From Trichuris trichiura (Eukaryota > Nematoda > Enoplea > Trichinellida > Trichuridae), in the NCBI GenBank assembly GCA_037903355.1, contig JBAJFE010000038.1, positions 1,922,001 through 1,986,000 on the forward strand: a stretch of DNA of 64,000 nt. Direction: 5' to 3'. The translations under genes were made by a program, and so were the position numbers. Below are positions 23,488-40,350 of the stretch, piece after piece (positions within the stretch are counted from its first letter, which is position 1; every line of letters begins with the position of its first letter). The notes below the pieces were generated by a model that worked only from the letters and a program-made list of their open reading frames with translations, did no database searches and had not been told where the DNA came from.

Positions 23488-26400
23488 TCATGTTGGATTG
23501 TTGTTTGGCGAGCTGGCGCGTGATTCCTTATTAATGCTTGACGTACTCAGGCGCAACGACTCTAACACTGTTGCCAACCTAAGTTCGTTCTTCAACTGAC
23601 GCATATTTATACCTTTGGTAATAAGCTCTCCAAAACCGGGATGATGCGAAAAAGCGTAGCTAGAACGAGTGGACGGGCGTCGACTTCGTGTCGAGGCGCC
23701 CACTTGTCGGGGTCCAAGCGGCAGTTCAGAAATGCGCGTTTGTAAACGCTTCAAATTCTGCTTTACCCGTATGCGATCCGCAAGCGATGGATTCAGATCA
23801 GTGCATAGGAATCGAAGCGATACCTGAAATGAATAAACCTTAATTACGGATGCGCACGACTCTCGGTGACGACTTACGGGCGGAATCATTAACAGCACCG
23901 TAATCAACACTATGGACAACCAAAAATTCGGATAGGACATCATCTGCCATGCTGTGCCATAACCGTTCTGGTGAGCTATCTCGTACGGCAACAGTTCGTA
24001 ATAGAGAATAGCCACTAGAAAGTATAAGGCCAATGAGCCCCAAGTGAATATATGATTGATAACTGTCCAATAGGCGGTGTCTATGGCAATCTGCGCTGTC
24101 ACCGTAACTATAAGTGCGGAAAAGATGGTGAACGACACAGGCGCTAAAGCCTGTGGTGTACTAAAGCCTTCACTATCAATATTTTCTCCCATCGCCGCAA
24201 AAGGAATGAAAAAGAGAACGCCGGAGGTGAAGAATCCGCACAAAACCGAGTGCGTAAATACGCGCATGTTGAAGTGGAGGTTATGTTGACCTGGAATGTA
24301 CAACTGTGGATACAGAAGGCTGTTCCTGTCGTTGACGTCCTGATCGAAAATGCCCATGCCGATCACTGGCAAAGCGGTAAAAATAAGATTATAACAAGTT
24401 ATGAATAACGGATCGTAGATTGTCTGGGCTGAATATCCACAAAAAAAGGAGAACCAGAAATGCGCCAGAGTGAAGGCAAAGTTCTTGTAGAAAAAGTACT
24501 GTAAAAATTTACACATTCTATAATAGGACCATCGACCGTGAACAAGCAGCAGTCGCTCAAGAAAGCGAAATTGACCAATGCAAAAGTCGGACGCTAATAC
24601 AGCTTGCATGCCCTCCTGACCGGAGACACCTACACCTATATGAGCTGTCTTGATCATTGACACGTCATTTGCACCGTCGCCTATGGCTAGAGTCACCGCT
24701 TTTTGATTGTGCTTCACCAGAGCAACAACAAGAGCCTTTTGAAGGGGCGTCACCCGGCAGCAAATGACCGCCTTGCACGCGGTTGCTACTTCCAAAAATA
24801 GCAATTCCAAAGGTGGCTGCAAAGCATGAATTAAGCTTTGACCGCTGATCACCAGGGCGTAACCCTCAAGACGCTCCGACGAGCTGCGCTGACTAGCGTC
24901 GCTTCCAAGTCTTTCCGAGCTAACTGGCATATGATTTGAAACAATATTGACGGAAGGTCGATCATCGGGCGTCGCTGCTTCTGAATAGTTGCCCAATTTT
25001 ATTTGTTGGTCGCAAGATTCCAATTGTATTTTAACATCTTCGCACGTACTACCATCAACAATCAGTATATCCCTAAGCGAAGGCGTCAGCAACCGACAGG
25101 AGTATCCAATATTGATTGCCGTCTCTACAAACGCGTATGGACGTTTAGCAACGAAGTTTCTTGTTACGAAAGTTAATGAAGCTTTTATATAATTTTTTTA
25201 GATCAACTCAGCCAGGACATAAGAATGAAGAAGTACAGCTACACTATGCAAGTTTATCTACTTTGTACCCTACTAAGAGTTTGATATGTCTTAAATTGAA
25301 GTCAAAATATAAATTTCTAAAAGCTTTTTGAATTCAAAGAGAACATTCTAGTTTTAGCTTTTCTCTGCAATTTCAGCTTGAGTGGTAAAAGTAATTTACT
25401 CGCCTTGCTTGTCCCCAGTAAGAACCCAAATTTTGACTTCTGCTGCCATCAAGTTGGCTATAGTCTCAGGAACACCTTCTTGTAACTTGTCTTCGATTGC
25501 AGTGGCACCTATTAGGGACATTCCGGTTTCGATCTCTTCGCAAACGGCGTCCATTCTTTCCTGACGATTTTCTAGAGCTACGCTGGCTTCATCGTAACGC
25601 TTGTTCCATTCGGTGAAATAGTCTTTGTCAACGATCTTATAGGCCAGACACAGCGTTCTCAAGCCGTCTGAAGCGAACCTGTCCAAATGGGCCTGAAATG
25701 ACTGAGAATCAATTTAAAGTACACAAGGTAAAGGAATAAACCTGAGTGTGGGTGTACATCGGATCCGCGGACGTCTCATTGATTCTCTGCATGATGACTG
25801 TATCGGCGCCTTTGCAGTACAACTCAGTTTTGCCGTTTCGCCTGACGATTACAGACATGCGTTTGCGAAAATTGTTGAAGTCCAATATGCAGAGTAGCTC
25901 GTACACTTCCTCAGCTCCCATAACTTCGATGGTAATCGACTTTGGTGTGCGCGAAAGGAAAACGTAGCCGAAACACCTCGCCGCACAAGTGAGCGCCGCC
26001 TCGTCAGGACTTTGCGCTTGGTATTCAAGCTTGTTATTCTTCATTTCGGACATGACCGTGTGGCAGAGCGCCAAGCAACGCCAGAATAGCTCAACTTCGG
26101 TCTTACGCATCTTCGTATCCACCAACAACCGGCGATCGTAGAACACGAACTTGGGAATAGCCCAACGGTTGTCAGAAAATTTTATCGGTTTTGACGCCTA
26201 CAATTTTACAGCAATAATCGGCAGGAAACACACTCAAAGACTACAGAAAGCATAATAAACAATCGACTAATACAAAAGCATACGTCCTGAGTTCTGTTTG
26301 AACCAACTTCCGCCTTGTCTGCTACGTCACCATACATGATACCATTAATGGAGCACTTGTTAAAGGTCATGATGTTCTGCGTCAATGTACCCGTCTTGTC

Positions 26401-29374
26401 GCTGAACACGTACTGAATTTGTCCAAGTTCTTCGTTCAGCGTAGTTGTTCGAGCCCGTGCCGAAGTATCGGTATTTGCATGGTACATAAACTTATCCCAA
26501 TTGATCCACCATGAATGGCATACTCGAATTATCTCAACGCTACAAAACGCAGTTGCAAACAGCTGTACAACGTTAGGAATAGCCAACCTGACATATAATG
26601 AAATGGGAACTACTGTGTTCAAAAGAATAACGTAGGAAAAGAACATCAGGAAGGCTATGAATACCACTGTGCCCGTGGTTGCGCGGTTATGGTCAACGTA
26701 GGATGCCCACGGGAGAAAGGCTTGAAAATTTTTGCCCGTCGTCCACTCCCAAGTACCGCACAACAGTGCGCATATGGTACACATGGACAAGAGAAAAAGT
26801 ACAATCTATAATTGCTCCCGATTAGTCGCTTTTTTAAGATGATCACTTTGTCAGCTTACACCTATAATGAGCACGTTCAGGAAGCGGTCCAAGCTTGTAC
26901 GCTTGAAGAAAGTCTTGCCGCTGTTCATCATCAGCTTTGTATCGCGCCCAGCAAATATTACAACCCCGAAACACCATTTCGTGTTACGCAGAACGCAGCC
27001 GCGTAGCAATACTTTGTGATTGTCCAACGGATATGTTTTGCCTTTCCAATTTAATCGTCCTTGAAACGAGCTAAGGTTGTTGTTCGGCGGTTCGCATACA
27101 ATCTCTCCGTCAAAGAATCCAATACGCGATAGGTCATCTTTCATAGCAGCAGTATCAGGAAGAGCCTGCCTTGCTTTCAGATTCGTTTCTCCGTCAAGTT
27201 CCGCTGTCTCAATATAGCAAAGACCGTGAGGTTCACTGCTCGACAACAACAACAGATCGGCCTATAGGAAACAACACGCTTAGGCAGCTGCCTCAAGTGT
27301 AAACATAAGCACAAGTAGATTTATCGAAGTTGATAAAATCAGCGCGAAAACAATGCACCGAATTTAGCATTGAACGAGTCGTACGCACATGTGAGGACTT
27401 AAAAAACTCCGAAGTCTACAAAAAACGTAGACATGTTATAAATGGTCGCGGTTGAATAAAATGTTTCTACACGAACAAATCTACCGACATTTCCCGCCTG
27501 AAGGAAGAAAAATTTTCAAAGACAAGATTATTAATGAGAATCTTTTTACACATTGGAAGCTCGACCGAATTTTTTGACAAGCAAAGTAAATGAATGTTTA
27601 GTTAGTCATATGGTGCGTCTAATTTGCTTGCTCATCTGAAGAACGTTCGAATCGCGTACGATTTTGTCTGCAATTTTGAAGCATTGATGCGCACACGTCA
27701 TCGGCGGAATGTTTTAGTAAAATAAGCAAAGAAAATTTTGTTGGTATAAGCAAAACTGCTTCAAGCTAATCTCAGTGAGATAGTGAACATTTCGCATACA
27801 ATTTGTCATCTGAATATTCAGCTTTCAAGGATTATGCAATGGAATGTGCTTCCGTTCAGTCTGCTTAGCATGTGAAAAAAGCAACGATTGCATAGCGCTT
27901 AAATAGAGGATAGTGAAGAAAGCCAAGTGACCTACAAGGGACACTGAACGGTCAAACAAGCTCGGATACAAGCTTTCAAAGAAATAGTCGAAAATCACGT
28001 TTACAAAATCTGTGGCGAATAGAATATTGAAAGAAACTTACCGCCACGAAGTTGTCGTTCTCCATTCGTATGACATCGCCAACTTGAACGTTCTGCCATT
28101 TCTCTTCTGCCAGCTTGCCGTTGCGAATTACGTAAGACTTACGGTTATTTACTTGATTGTCGCTTCGATGTCGCTGCTGAGAAAAGACGTCTTTTATTTC
28201 GCTGCCGAGAAAAGACGTCACAAGTTTTATTTTTCCTTACTGAACTACAGGTCCCAGTTAAAGTTGCCTACTTTTAAGGTTCATACACTGTCTACTATGT
28301 AATGTATCCGACGTTTATATAATGTAAACGCAAAACTTTTCAAATACTGCGTTCAAAAAAAGCATTAACTATTCAACAAAGTTTTAAAGTTCTGCATAGC
28401 ACAGTTTGGCAATGTGAAAAGGTTCGCTTAAAGCCGACTTACAAACGGCTATTTAGTTTTTCACAACGTCGCAAAAGATAATCATGTTTTTAAAAACTCT
28501 GCTACACGTTTGTCGTTTCAATTGAAAAGCAAATAGGCAGCCTTCAATGTGCTAACACAATGAAGATCCACGCCTACGTCCATCAGGAAACGATCGTTAA
28601 AGAATAAACTACTTAACAAAGCAAGGCGGGAATTCCGATTCTGCCACTCATGAATCACTGCCACCTGACTCCTCTTTCTCTTTTTTTCAGGCAGTTCAAT
28701 TCAAATGAGCTTCCTTTCAACCGATGGATGCTTACTGAAGATGAGAAGGAAAAAACCAAAATTATTATTGCTCTTTCGGTGAAGAACTTAAGCAGCTTGC
28801 CAGAAGTATTAATAGAACATTCTGAACAACATGCTAAACTCTTCATTACTGCATCTTCAGTGGAAGCTTGATAGGAAATTTCTCTTTAGAATAAAAATAG
28901 ACTGAACTGGGAAATAAGCTACAACAGTATACACAGTTAAGAAATATCGGTATAAAACAAAGCTTGAGTGGACAGCGTAAGTCATACCAAATCATCGAAT
29001 GCATCCTTGGCAGCCGTAAGCAACAGTACAGCAACAAGAGGTAAAATTGTGGTTAACGATGTTAGTGACGAAATTTCCGGTATCAACTGAAAGTAGGTCG
29101 TCTAGACGGCAGGATGAATAATTCTGTGCCTACCTGAAGAACCATCAGAATGAGAAAGTAAAAGTTTGCTAACCTCTGGAATTGCTCGAACAGATTTTTA
29201 GGTAAAAAGGTGAACAAATTGTATTTTGAGGTGCGAATGAAGTTGCGCTAATGGACGACGTAAGTAGGATGAGAGCGAATAAGAAGTTATACACCTACTT
29301 ACCGCATAGTCGTATTGTTCATTGAAAAATTTGTTGTTAGCTCTAAGACGCCGCTCCTTTTCTGCAGTAAACAT
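23488..29374 (-). CDS. Phospholipid-transporting P4-ATPase (flippase), ATP8B class
   Basis: This flippase moves phospholipids from the outer to the cytosolic leaflet and would normally need a CDC50-type partner. Eleven exons, in transcript order, are 29374-29303, 29247-29134, 29086-28988, 28176-28042, 27261-26860, 26805-26588, 26539-26284, 26197-25742, 25692-25404, 25124-23878 and 23823-23488; phases close to 1207 aa. Motifs in order: [19 protein letters not shown] in the actuator (about residue 165), VPISLYV (the P4 PISL in TM4), [10 protein letters not shown] (phosphorylated Asp, about residue 396), [26 protein letters not shown], and the C-terminal [16 protein letters not shown] that marks the ATP8B subclass. 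Nematode relatives are tat-2/3/4. The intron 25403-25125 starts GC rather than GT and splits TGDK-ETA. The ATG at 29374 gives a 24-residue first exon; a further upstream exon cannot be excluded. Confidence 0.93.
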
Positions 29375-31838
29375 CTGCCGAAAGCAAAAAGCAACCGAAA
29401 AAGCTTACCTTTCGGAGCCTTTTTGTTTCTCCCGTACCTCTTGATGATTCCCATTAATGAGATCACTCTGCCAAAAGTAACTATTTCAATCACCCATGCC
29501 TAAATGGCGAAAACGATTAAGTCGTTTTGTTAAAGATGGCGCCTTTCGACTTGGCCAGGTCTTGGAATACATCAGTTAAAAACGTTGTACACAAGCATAT
29601 CATCCGACTAAACGGAAGTTAACGGCAGTCGCGATTCCAAGTGGACAGCGACAAACCGGTTTCGCACACAGGATACATATTTTCTGATCAAAATCGCGCA
29701 AGGGAAATACACGTAGATGAAAATAACCTTTTACGAAGGAAACAAGAGGCAGAACAACAAAAGCAATGCTAATTAAACAGATCAAACTGCCGAAAGATAG
29801 GATAGCAGCAACAGCTCAATAGATATGTGAAGATTACTTATGACTAACGTCCGTGTCCTACTGCAGGCGGAATACGCAAGCAACGGAACAATGCGTTGAG
29901 CAGGACCATTCACTGCCAGTGAACATGTACAAACAACTCAAAGGACAGCCAATGCAAATGTATGGGCAGGTAGCGAAGAAGAACTGTTGAATTGTGTAAA
30001 CTTGAAAGTCCGTCAAACAGACAAGAGGGTGGGCGAGCATGGCTCACGGGCACGCTAACTATTCTTGCCGTTTAAAGAGAAGTGCAAAATGTGCCAGCAG
30101 GCATGCCCGCAAAATTGTTGATGAATAAAGAAACAAAAGCCTAACGACTATGCATTTACACTCCTGTTAGAAGTACTTACAGTCTGAAAGTGTCATTGCA
30201 GTTTTACTACGTGGCGTGATAAAAACAGCTGTTAACGAAATGGAAGACTGGAAAAGCATGATAACGGAATTCCATATAAAATTTCTTACCTCTGTGGTTC
30301 GCTCTGCTCGAGCATCCCATTGAATCAAGTAACAGAGCCGAGCATAAACGTCTCTGCAGCATTTTTTATCGCAACGCCAACTAGAAATACGGCAGCGAAT
30401 TTTCCACAACCAGAGGCAGCGAAGTTCAACGCTAGCTACAGTAGGTGCGCAGTTTGCAGGTAGAAGTCACATTTAAATGATTATACCGTTAAAATAAGTG
30501 ATAACGCTTGCGACGGGGTGTAAATAAACTTTTATCCCTTATTTTTTTGACGACTGTCATTTTTGAAGTCGATGAACTTGAGCGTTATGACTATTGGGAA
30601 AATACTGAGTAGTTTCCCCACTTCATCGAACTGTTTTAGCGTTATACTAACATGCGCAAAATGCCAAACCATTTGGAAAAAGCCTTACCAGTTCTGTTCT
30701 ATCACTGGCAACGAAAATAGTTGCTTCCTTAAAAGTCCTATATTTTTGGCATATTCCCAGCTAACGGGACACAACCGCTTTTATTTTAGTGATATTTTAA
30801 GAACCTAGCGACTTTTCTAATTTTGTCATACGTTATGACCTCCATAAAAAGGTATCCATAGCTATGGTACGCGAAAGTGAGGTTGCTCGCTTTCGAACTT
30901 GAGCTTCGTGAGGATATTTCCTGCCATTGCTCTTGGAAGCTACTTTTGACGTTGGAAGTCTGTACGAGTTACTTAAAGAATAAAAAGCTAACGCGCCTGA
31001 ACGAATCAATCATTGTTGCAGAAAAGAGGAAGCATTGCTTTTTATAATTCAATAAGCACCTCTGAAGCTTTCGGATTGACCTTGACCAACAGTTGCCCCA
31101 GTAGACATTTTAAATAAAGAGAATAACTATATTTTTAATCATATGGCCTGCTGCTGATAATTTTATTTTTGCTCATTCGACTTTACGTAATGGATTCCTG
31201 TTCCACTTTCTTCGCCAAAATGAAACTGCTAGTTTCCACCGAAAATGGAACAAGCTACGTCCCCAAGGGCATGGAAAAGCTTTGAATAAACTTTTTTAAG
31301 TAACAAAACAGGAATAACCATCATTCCTTTGACATGAAACATGTACACCTGCTAAGAAGCGTTACGCGTTGAAAGTACTGCTAATTTAGTATACGTCCTG
31401 ACGGGCTCCCGTGTGCACCCTATGGTCGACCATGTAACCTATCTCAGTTTTCTGACCTGCGGAAAATGAAGCAATGCCAGATCTCAACCTCCTGATCTTG
31501 ATTTTTCGGAATGAAGGAATTATCGTACCTGCCGGTGTAAAACCTGACGCTAACTAGACGACATGAAGCCTCCTGTCCAGTGCTCATTGGTTCACGTTAC
31601 GTCGATATGGATAAGTCCATCTTCTTCCAAAGCTGGTTGGAGATACAAGAGCAGCTATGATTAGTCCGCTTTAGGCCGGTGGTGATTGGTCAATTCAGCA
31701 TGCAGAGGCCTCTGCTTTACTCCGAATTGAGGAAAAACTTTATCCGGCGTTGGATTTGATCTGTACCGGTGAAGCCGTTTAAGTTGCTCCTCACTCGTAA
31801 ATGCAAATGCCAGCATTGTGTATATACTTGTGTGCCTT
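29375..31838. other. Intergenic, nothing identified
   Basis: About 2.5 kb upstream of the flippase start. Only short open frames without recognisable family content (longest about 81 codons). It probably includes the flippase promoter near 29.4 kb and the 5' part of the pogo-like copy near 31.7 kb. Confidence 0.35.
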
Positions 31839-33011
31839 TCCTTGATTGTACGATGTCGTCAATACAAATACTGAAGTATGAAACGGAGTTCCAGCTTCGG
31901 GTGGTTGACGTGGCCGAAGAAAAGGGAAGTTGTTATGCGGCAAGACGGCGTGACGTAGATGAGAAGTCAGCGCGGGAATGGCCAGAGAACAAAGGCGTAC
32001 TGAAAAAGATGCTGACAAGAAAATGTATGCTACGCGGTAGAGCCCCTTCCTGGCCAGAGCTGAAAAACTATTTGGCTGAATGGTTGAAGGAACCACGGCA
32101 AATTGGCCGCATCTTTACGAGGATTGCTCTACCAGGTAAAGCAATAGAATGGGCCAACAGAAATGTTCATTTATCTTTTGGTTTTAACGCAACTGTGAGC
32201 TGGTGCTCTTGCTTTACGAAGACCCGCTTCACAGTCGTGCTGTCATGTTTGGCAGATGGCATCAAGTTGGTCATATTTAAACGGAAGAACAAGCCCAACA
32301 TTGCGTTTCCTCCTGGTATATCTGTTCACTTCTGTTATCGTTTAACACGTGCGAATACAGCAAGGTTAGCATGTCTGGGCTGAAGAGAGAGAGAAAAGAG
32401 AAAGCATACCTACAAGAGCCCGTGCACAACACTAACTAGGCGCTGATGGAGAGTCGCTTAATAGGAATAAACAGGTCATCATTCTGTATCAAGAGCTTAT
32501 GCAAAACTTGCCTTAACAACTTCCACAAAAGCAGGTGGATGGACGAAGATGGCATGAGGTTACGGATTGATAACGTTTGAAAAAACAGATAAGACGTGCT
32601 AATAATATAAGCCTGTTAGTATGGAATCCTTTTCGCAGCCACGTGACAGATAGGATAAAATCATACTTAAACTAATGCAAAATCAAAACAGCTGTAATAC
32701 CTGAAGGGGTTATGTCAATCTTGCAGCCGCTGCATGTCTGCCTAAACAAACCTTTAAACAGTCATATGCATGAAGAATGGATGCAGTGGATAACAAGTGG
32801 ACAGAAGACCTACGCAGCCGGTGGGTGCATTGCGAGCACTAACGTTTGATGTGCTTTGTGATTTCATGATTAAGGCATGAAAAAAAAATAAAACCAGAAA
32901 TGGTTATAAAGTGGTTTATGAAATGTTACATCTGTAACGGTGCTGAAGGCATGAAAGACGTCGTCCGATCAGACAGTGAAGTCAGCGAAGATGATCGAAC
33001 AGTTTAGTACA
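31839..33011 (+). pseudogene. Decayed pogo/Tigger-like transposase (copy 2)
   Basis: Plus-strand relic of the same family as the 19.6-21.0 kb copy. The first 200 codons stay open: KYETEFQLRVVDVAEEKG (helix-turn-helix), VLKKMLTRK, SWPELKNYLAEWL, then a jump to RFTVVLSCLADGIKLVIFKRK, so the middle including the first catalytic block is deleted. Further on, in changing frames, are WMDEDGMRL (about 32536), SILQPLHVCLNKPFK (about 32717), WTEDLRSRWVH/AGGCI near 32810, and a tail DVVRSDSEVSEDDRTV ending at about 33005. The SILQPLD/V block is the C-terminal part of the DDE domain in this family. It is inactive. Confidence 0.8.
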
Positions 33012-36000
33012 GAGCAGGAAACAGCCACTCATGCCTGCTCATACATGTGATCTTCAAATGACTTATGCAGTGAACTTTTAGCGGCCGCAACTCCGCCGTA
33101 AATTCTGTAGATACCACTGGTATTCGTATCCTGCTTTCGCTTAATTATGTTTTTATCCTGTCGCGCAAGGGAATGTGCAAGGCATTCTGGTGAAGTGCTT
33201 TGGTCATTAGCAAACGCCTGCCATTTTTTCTGACGTTATCAGTTCATGAGTCCATGTCAATTTTATCTACCTAAACGCTTTTGTAGAAGTGAGAAAATGT
33301 ACCAGAAAGGTTCTCATGCTCCCCTGTTTTGGGTTCCATGTATGTACACGATTATTAAAGTATTATGTTGTACTCAAGTAAATATAAAGGAATATTCTCT
33401 GTTCAGCAATACTATGTACAGCAACATACTGAAAGACTGGTCTGAAGCAAATCTTAACACAGAAGCAGCAAAAGCAGGATTACACTAAAACAAAGCAAAT
33501 TAGCGTGTAGCGCAACACGTTCGGTGGAAGGGAGTGCTCAGCAGTCAGAGTATTATGCACCAAATAAACGCATGAAATTCACTGCAGTTCACTCCTGATG
33601 AAAAATGTGCTAGCACTTATTGCACCATAAGGACTGACAGTCCCAGAAAGTTATGAGCTGAACAGCCTTTATAAGACTGAGTTGAGCAGCATTACCCTAC
33701 TTCAGCTTAGGCACTCATTAAACGTGGAAAGAATCCCTTGTCTTTCTAAGCTTTCATGCTCTACTGATGTAACATGGTTGGTTACAAGAGACATGTGACC
33801 CTTTTTGCTATGAAACGCTTTTTATTCCCGTTCTGCGCCTCACGTTATGGGAAACGCCACAAAAGTGGAGAGCGTGTAATCGTACTTAAAGCAAAGTTCC
33901 CACTTGAATGGACCAGTCTGTAATGGTACAAATAGACTAATCAGCGTTGCCTAACGTCAGCAATCAACCTCGATTGCAAGTGGACAAATCATCATTCGTC
34001 TAAGAGTGACCATTCACCCTTGCAATTGTATGAACCAATCGGAGCTTGTGTCACATGGCCAATCATCACAGGTCATGAAGCATTTTTGTCATTACGCTAG
34101 CCTCGGAGTATACATCGGCATAAACCGTATACCAAATTGACCTCGGTTGCCCAACAGTACAATCATGTTATATAGAAGATCGAGACGGATGCTGCAATAT
34201 TTGATTGAATAGTGCATGCATTGATCCCAATGGGAGCATTATTGTTTGCGCGGATGGATAACAAAAACTGGAGCACTATTAACACAATAAAATATGACAA
34301 TGAACAACCAAAATTTCTGCAAAGCTGATAGACTGACGTTCCGAATATAATTACCGCGGTATTGCTAATTTTCCAAAAATTTACACTGACCATTTTGGGG
34401 GGCCAATGCCACTCTGGACAAACGAACTTATGCTGTCCAATAAAGCGCGTTAAATCTTGAAATACGTTTCCCCATTAATCACTAGTGCAATTAGACGACT
34501 CGCCACATTTTGTGAACGCTTATGTCGCTGATAATTTCGACATTCTATGTAGAAGAGTATGCAGAATACTTCTCATAGAAGAAAGCAGTGACGTACTAGT
34601 TTTACGGCGTTATCTACCCAAAGTGCTTTACACTTTTTAGCCGTTTTACGCGTTCCAAGGTATTTCCTTCACATTGAACTGAAGCTTCTACAGAAGCGTT
34701 GCACATTCTTGGATCATTTTTTGCCATTGAATTATTAATCATCATTTGACATTTTCGAGATAGGCAACTTTTGCTGCACAATAAATCGTTCGTAGAGTAA
34801 ACATTCGCAGTTTCATTCGTCCTCAATGTTAGACAGTAATTCGTTGCGTTATAATTTATTTCAATCTCTCAATTTGCCGATTACACGTTGAAATTCATAT
34901 TGAACCTGCATTTCAGTCAAGCTGGAACGTCTTACTTTAGATTGCGGCAGCTAACTACAGGTGGAACACTGATAGCTCGCTAACATTCCATTCGCAATTT
35001 TTTCATTTTTTTTCTTGCTGTCAGACGCGAAATTTTTCAGCCTTTCATCACGTTCAAATTATTTGGTTAGGGAAAACTTTTGAGGTGCATCTCTATTGCG
35101 CAATAAGAAAACAAACCGCACAACCACGAGAGACAATTGCTTCGCTTTGAATAAGACACTTCTACCCTAATTATTGGGCAGTGACGAATTTCCCGAGACA
35201 ATACAACTCTGCGCGCACAAGAAAATTTTTTTGGGTTTCTTTTAACCGAACGGTCAGTGTAAAACTGCTGCTACACATCGCTTAAAGGATCGATGTTGAC
35301 TCGTGTGTCTTAGCAACAAAGGTGTCATTAAAGACGGAGTTACTGTGAACAGGTCCATAGAGCTTCATGTATATGCGCAGTTTTATCCGTTTATCGTTTA
35401 AAATTGTAATTTTCCCGGCAAAAATCAATAAAGAGATCAATATGCATGCGTTCTTCGTAGAATTAGTGCTGATGCACACTTAGATTATTATACCATGCAA
35501 GCATGAATAACTGCCACATGCACTGGACAATAAAAAAGTTCAGGTAACATTTTTTATTAGAGTTTTCGCTTAACTGCATTGATCTGCAGCCGAAGTCTGC
35601 CTAAATAAATGAAAAGGAAAAAGGACAGGTAGCTATTGGTTGACCACATCGCAAATGGCCATCGCCAACACGGCAACTGACTTTACAATGAACGTGTGCA
35701 GATGATGATGGTCATGCAGTGCCACATCCTCGCAGTAAACCGGCGGCTGTGAAACGTCTGCGGCTAGTTTATCGTCTAGCCATAGCTTAGTAACCCAGCC
35801 ATGCCCTTTATTCATCACATGCAAAAGCTGCATTTTCTTAACGTAGCAAACTGGGCATAACTGCAGAGCTTTCTTGCCTGTCAAAATACTTTATGCTATA
35901 AGTGAATGAGGAGGAAATTGAAAGCTTCTGTCATATAAAGGCTCACCCAGGATGGCAACTACGCTGGAATTGTGGCGTAAACAGCATACGACGACGTCTC

Positions 36001-36529
36001 CTGTGCCACTTGAGACAGGCTACTATCAGAAACAGGTCCAGTGAACCAGTGGTTGCGCAGCATGGTCTGATCCTGGCGACAGGACTGTATAAGGGTGAGG
36101 ATAGACTAGGAAGTGAGTAAGCGTGGAACGTAAATCAGCTGGCTTCGACAGTCATTTTGACACTTCGCATTTTTGTTTTCCTTATTAAAGACTTAGAGCA
36201 TGCCTTTTGAGAATTACGCGTCGGACATATTCAAATACATGCTCTACATTCGTTGTAGCTATGAAGGCGAGGCCTACAGGTACGACAACGACCGGCAGAA
36301 AGTTAGTATTACGGGATTTACATCACAGATTCAAATTTTAACTTATTGTACGAGTGAGTGGGTGGCTAGCAAGAATGCTTCGTATGAACTGATTAGCAAG
36401 TGGAACTTATTTGGTGCTTGCGGAAATCGTTCCGCATTTTTTGAAAATTTAAAATTCCTGCCATGGAAAGTGAAAGCAAACCCGCATTTTCAATAAAATT
36501 TCCGCTGCTTTTATCAATCCTCTGCCAAT
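33012..36529. other. Intergenic, unidentified open frames only
   Basis: No supported gene. The minus-strand frame 35884-35633 (83 codons, with CPVCYVKK and DHHHLHTF) and the plus-strand frames 35902-36120 and 36200-36496 (98 codons) are open but match no family I know. Given the transposon relics on both sides they may be fragments of other mobile elements. Confidence 0.3.
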
Positions 36530-36990
36530 GTTTTCAGAGAATATGAATACTGCAAATGGTAAGGACTCGCGTGCTATGATCCAGAGATGTAAGCCACCCA
36601 TTTTTTGACCTCAGAGAATTCTTTGAAGCGTTCCCCGGACAAGTCTTACTTCAACGGTCAGAATAAATGATAATCAGAAGGCGCAATGTCTTATGCGATC
36701 CATTTTTCGTTCCCAGTAACAGTACTCCACACGCTATTTTTCCTCGTTTCCTAGCCGACGGTGAAGAGCAAATGCTAACTCTGTTCTTCATGTCAGAGTT
36801 GGACAACTTATGTAGCACTACACTTTTCCGTCTCACCCATGGCATTCGGTTAATAGTTGAATAACGTCCTTCAAGCGCTTTTCTGATTTCCATTGTAGTC
36901 GTTGCAGAGTCTTGGTCAAACAAAGCGTCCAGTTATTCATCTTTATATACCTTGAGCAATCATAAACATCAAGTTTTTCACTTCGAAAAT
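36530..36990 (-). pseudogene. Mariner-family transposase relic
   Basis: Read on the minus strand: LDALFDQDSATTTMEIRKAL, STINRMPWVRRKS, then HKLSNSDMKNRVSICSS, the mariner block normally written VPHELTxxxxxRRxxICxSL. After a frameshift comes TGNEKWI (canonical TGDEKWI, first or second catalytic Asp region). DIAPSDYHLF follows almost at once (canonical DLAPSDYHLF, the last catalytic Asp), so the DDE core between them is deleted. EVKKWVAY follows near 36590. It is a dead, internally deleted copy; terminal repeats were not identified. Confidence 0.75.

Positions 36991-40350
<3,360 letters not shown>

Noticed and set aside
28733..28755. CTGAAGA followed by GGAAA on the plus strand
   Set aside because: No stem II can form between them and no family flank is present, so not counted as hammerhead-like. 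The same applies to CTGATGA...GGAAA at about 50408 and CTGAAGA at about 53846.
35633..36496. Three unrecognised open frames (83, 72 and 98 codons)
   Set aside because: No splice structure, start context or family match; the surroundings are transposon debris. Mentioned only in the region note.
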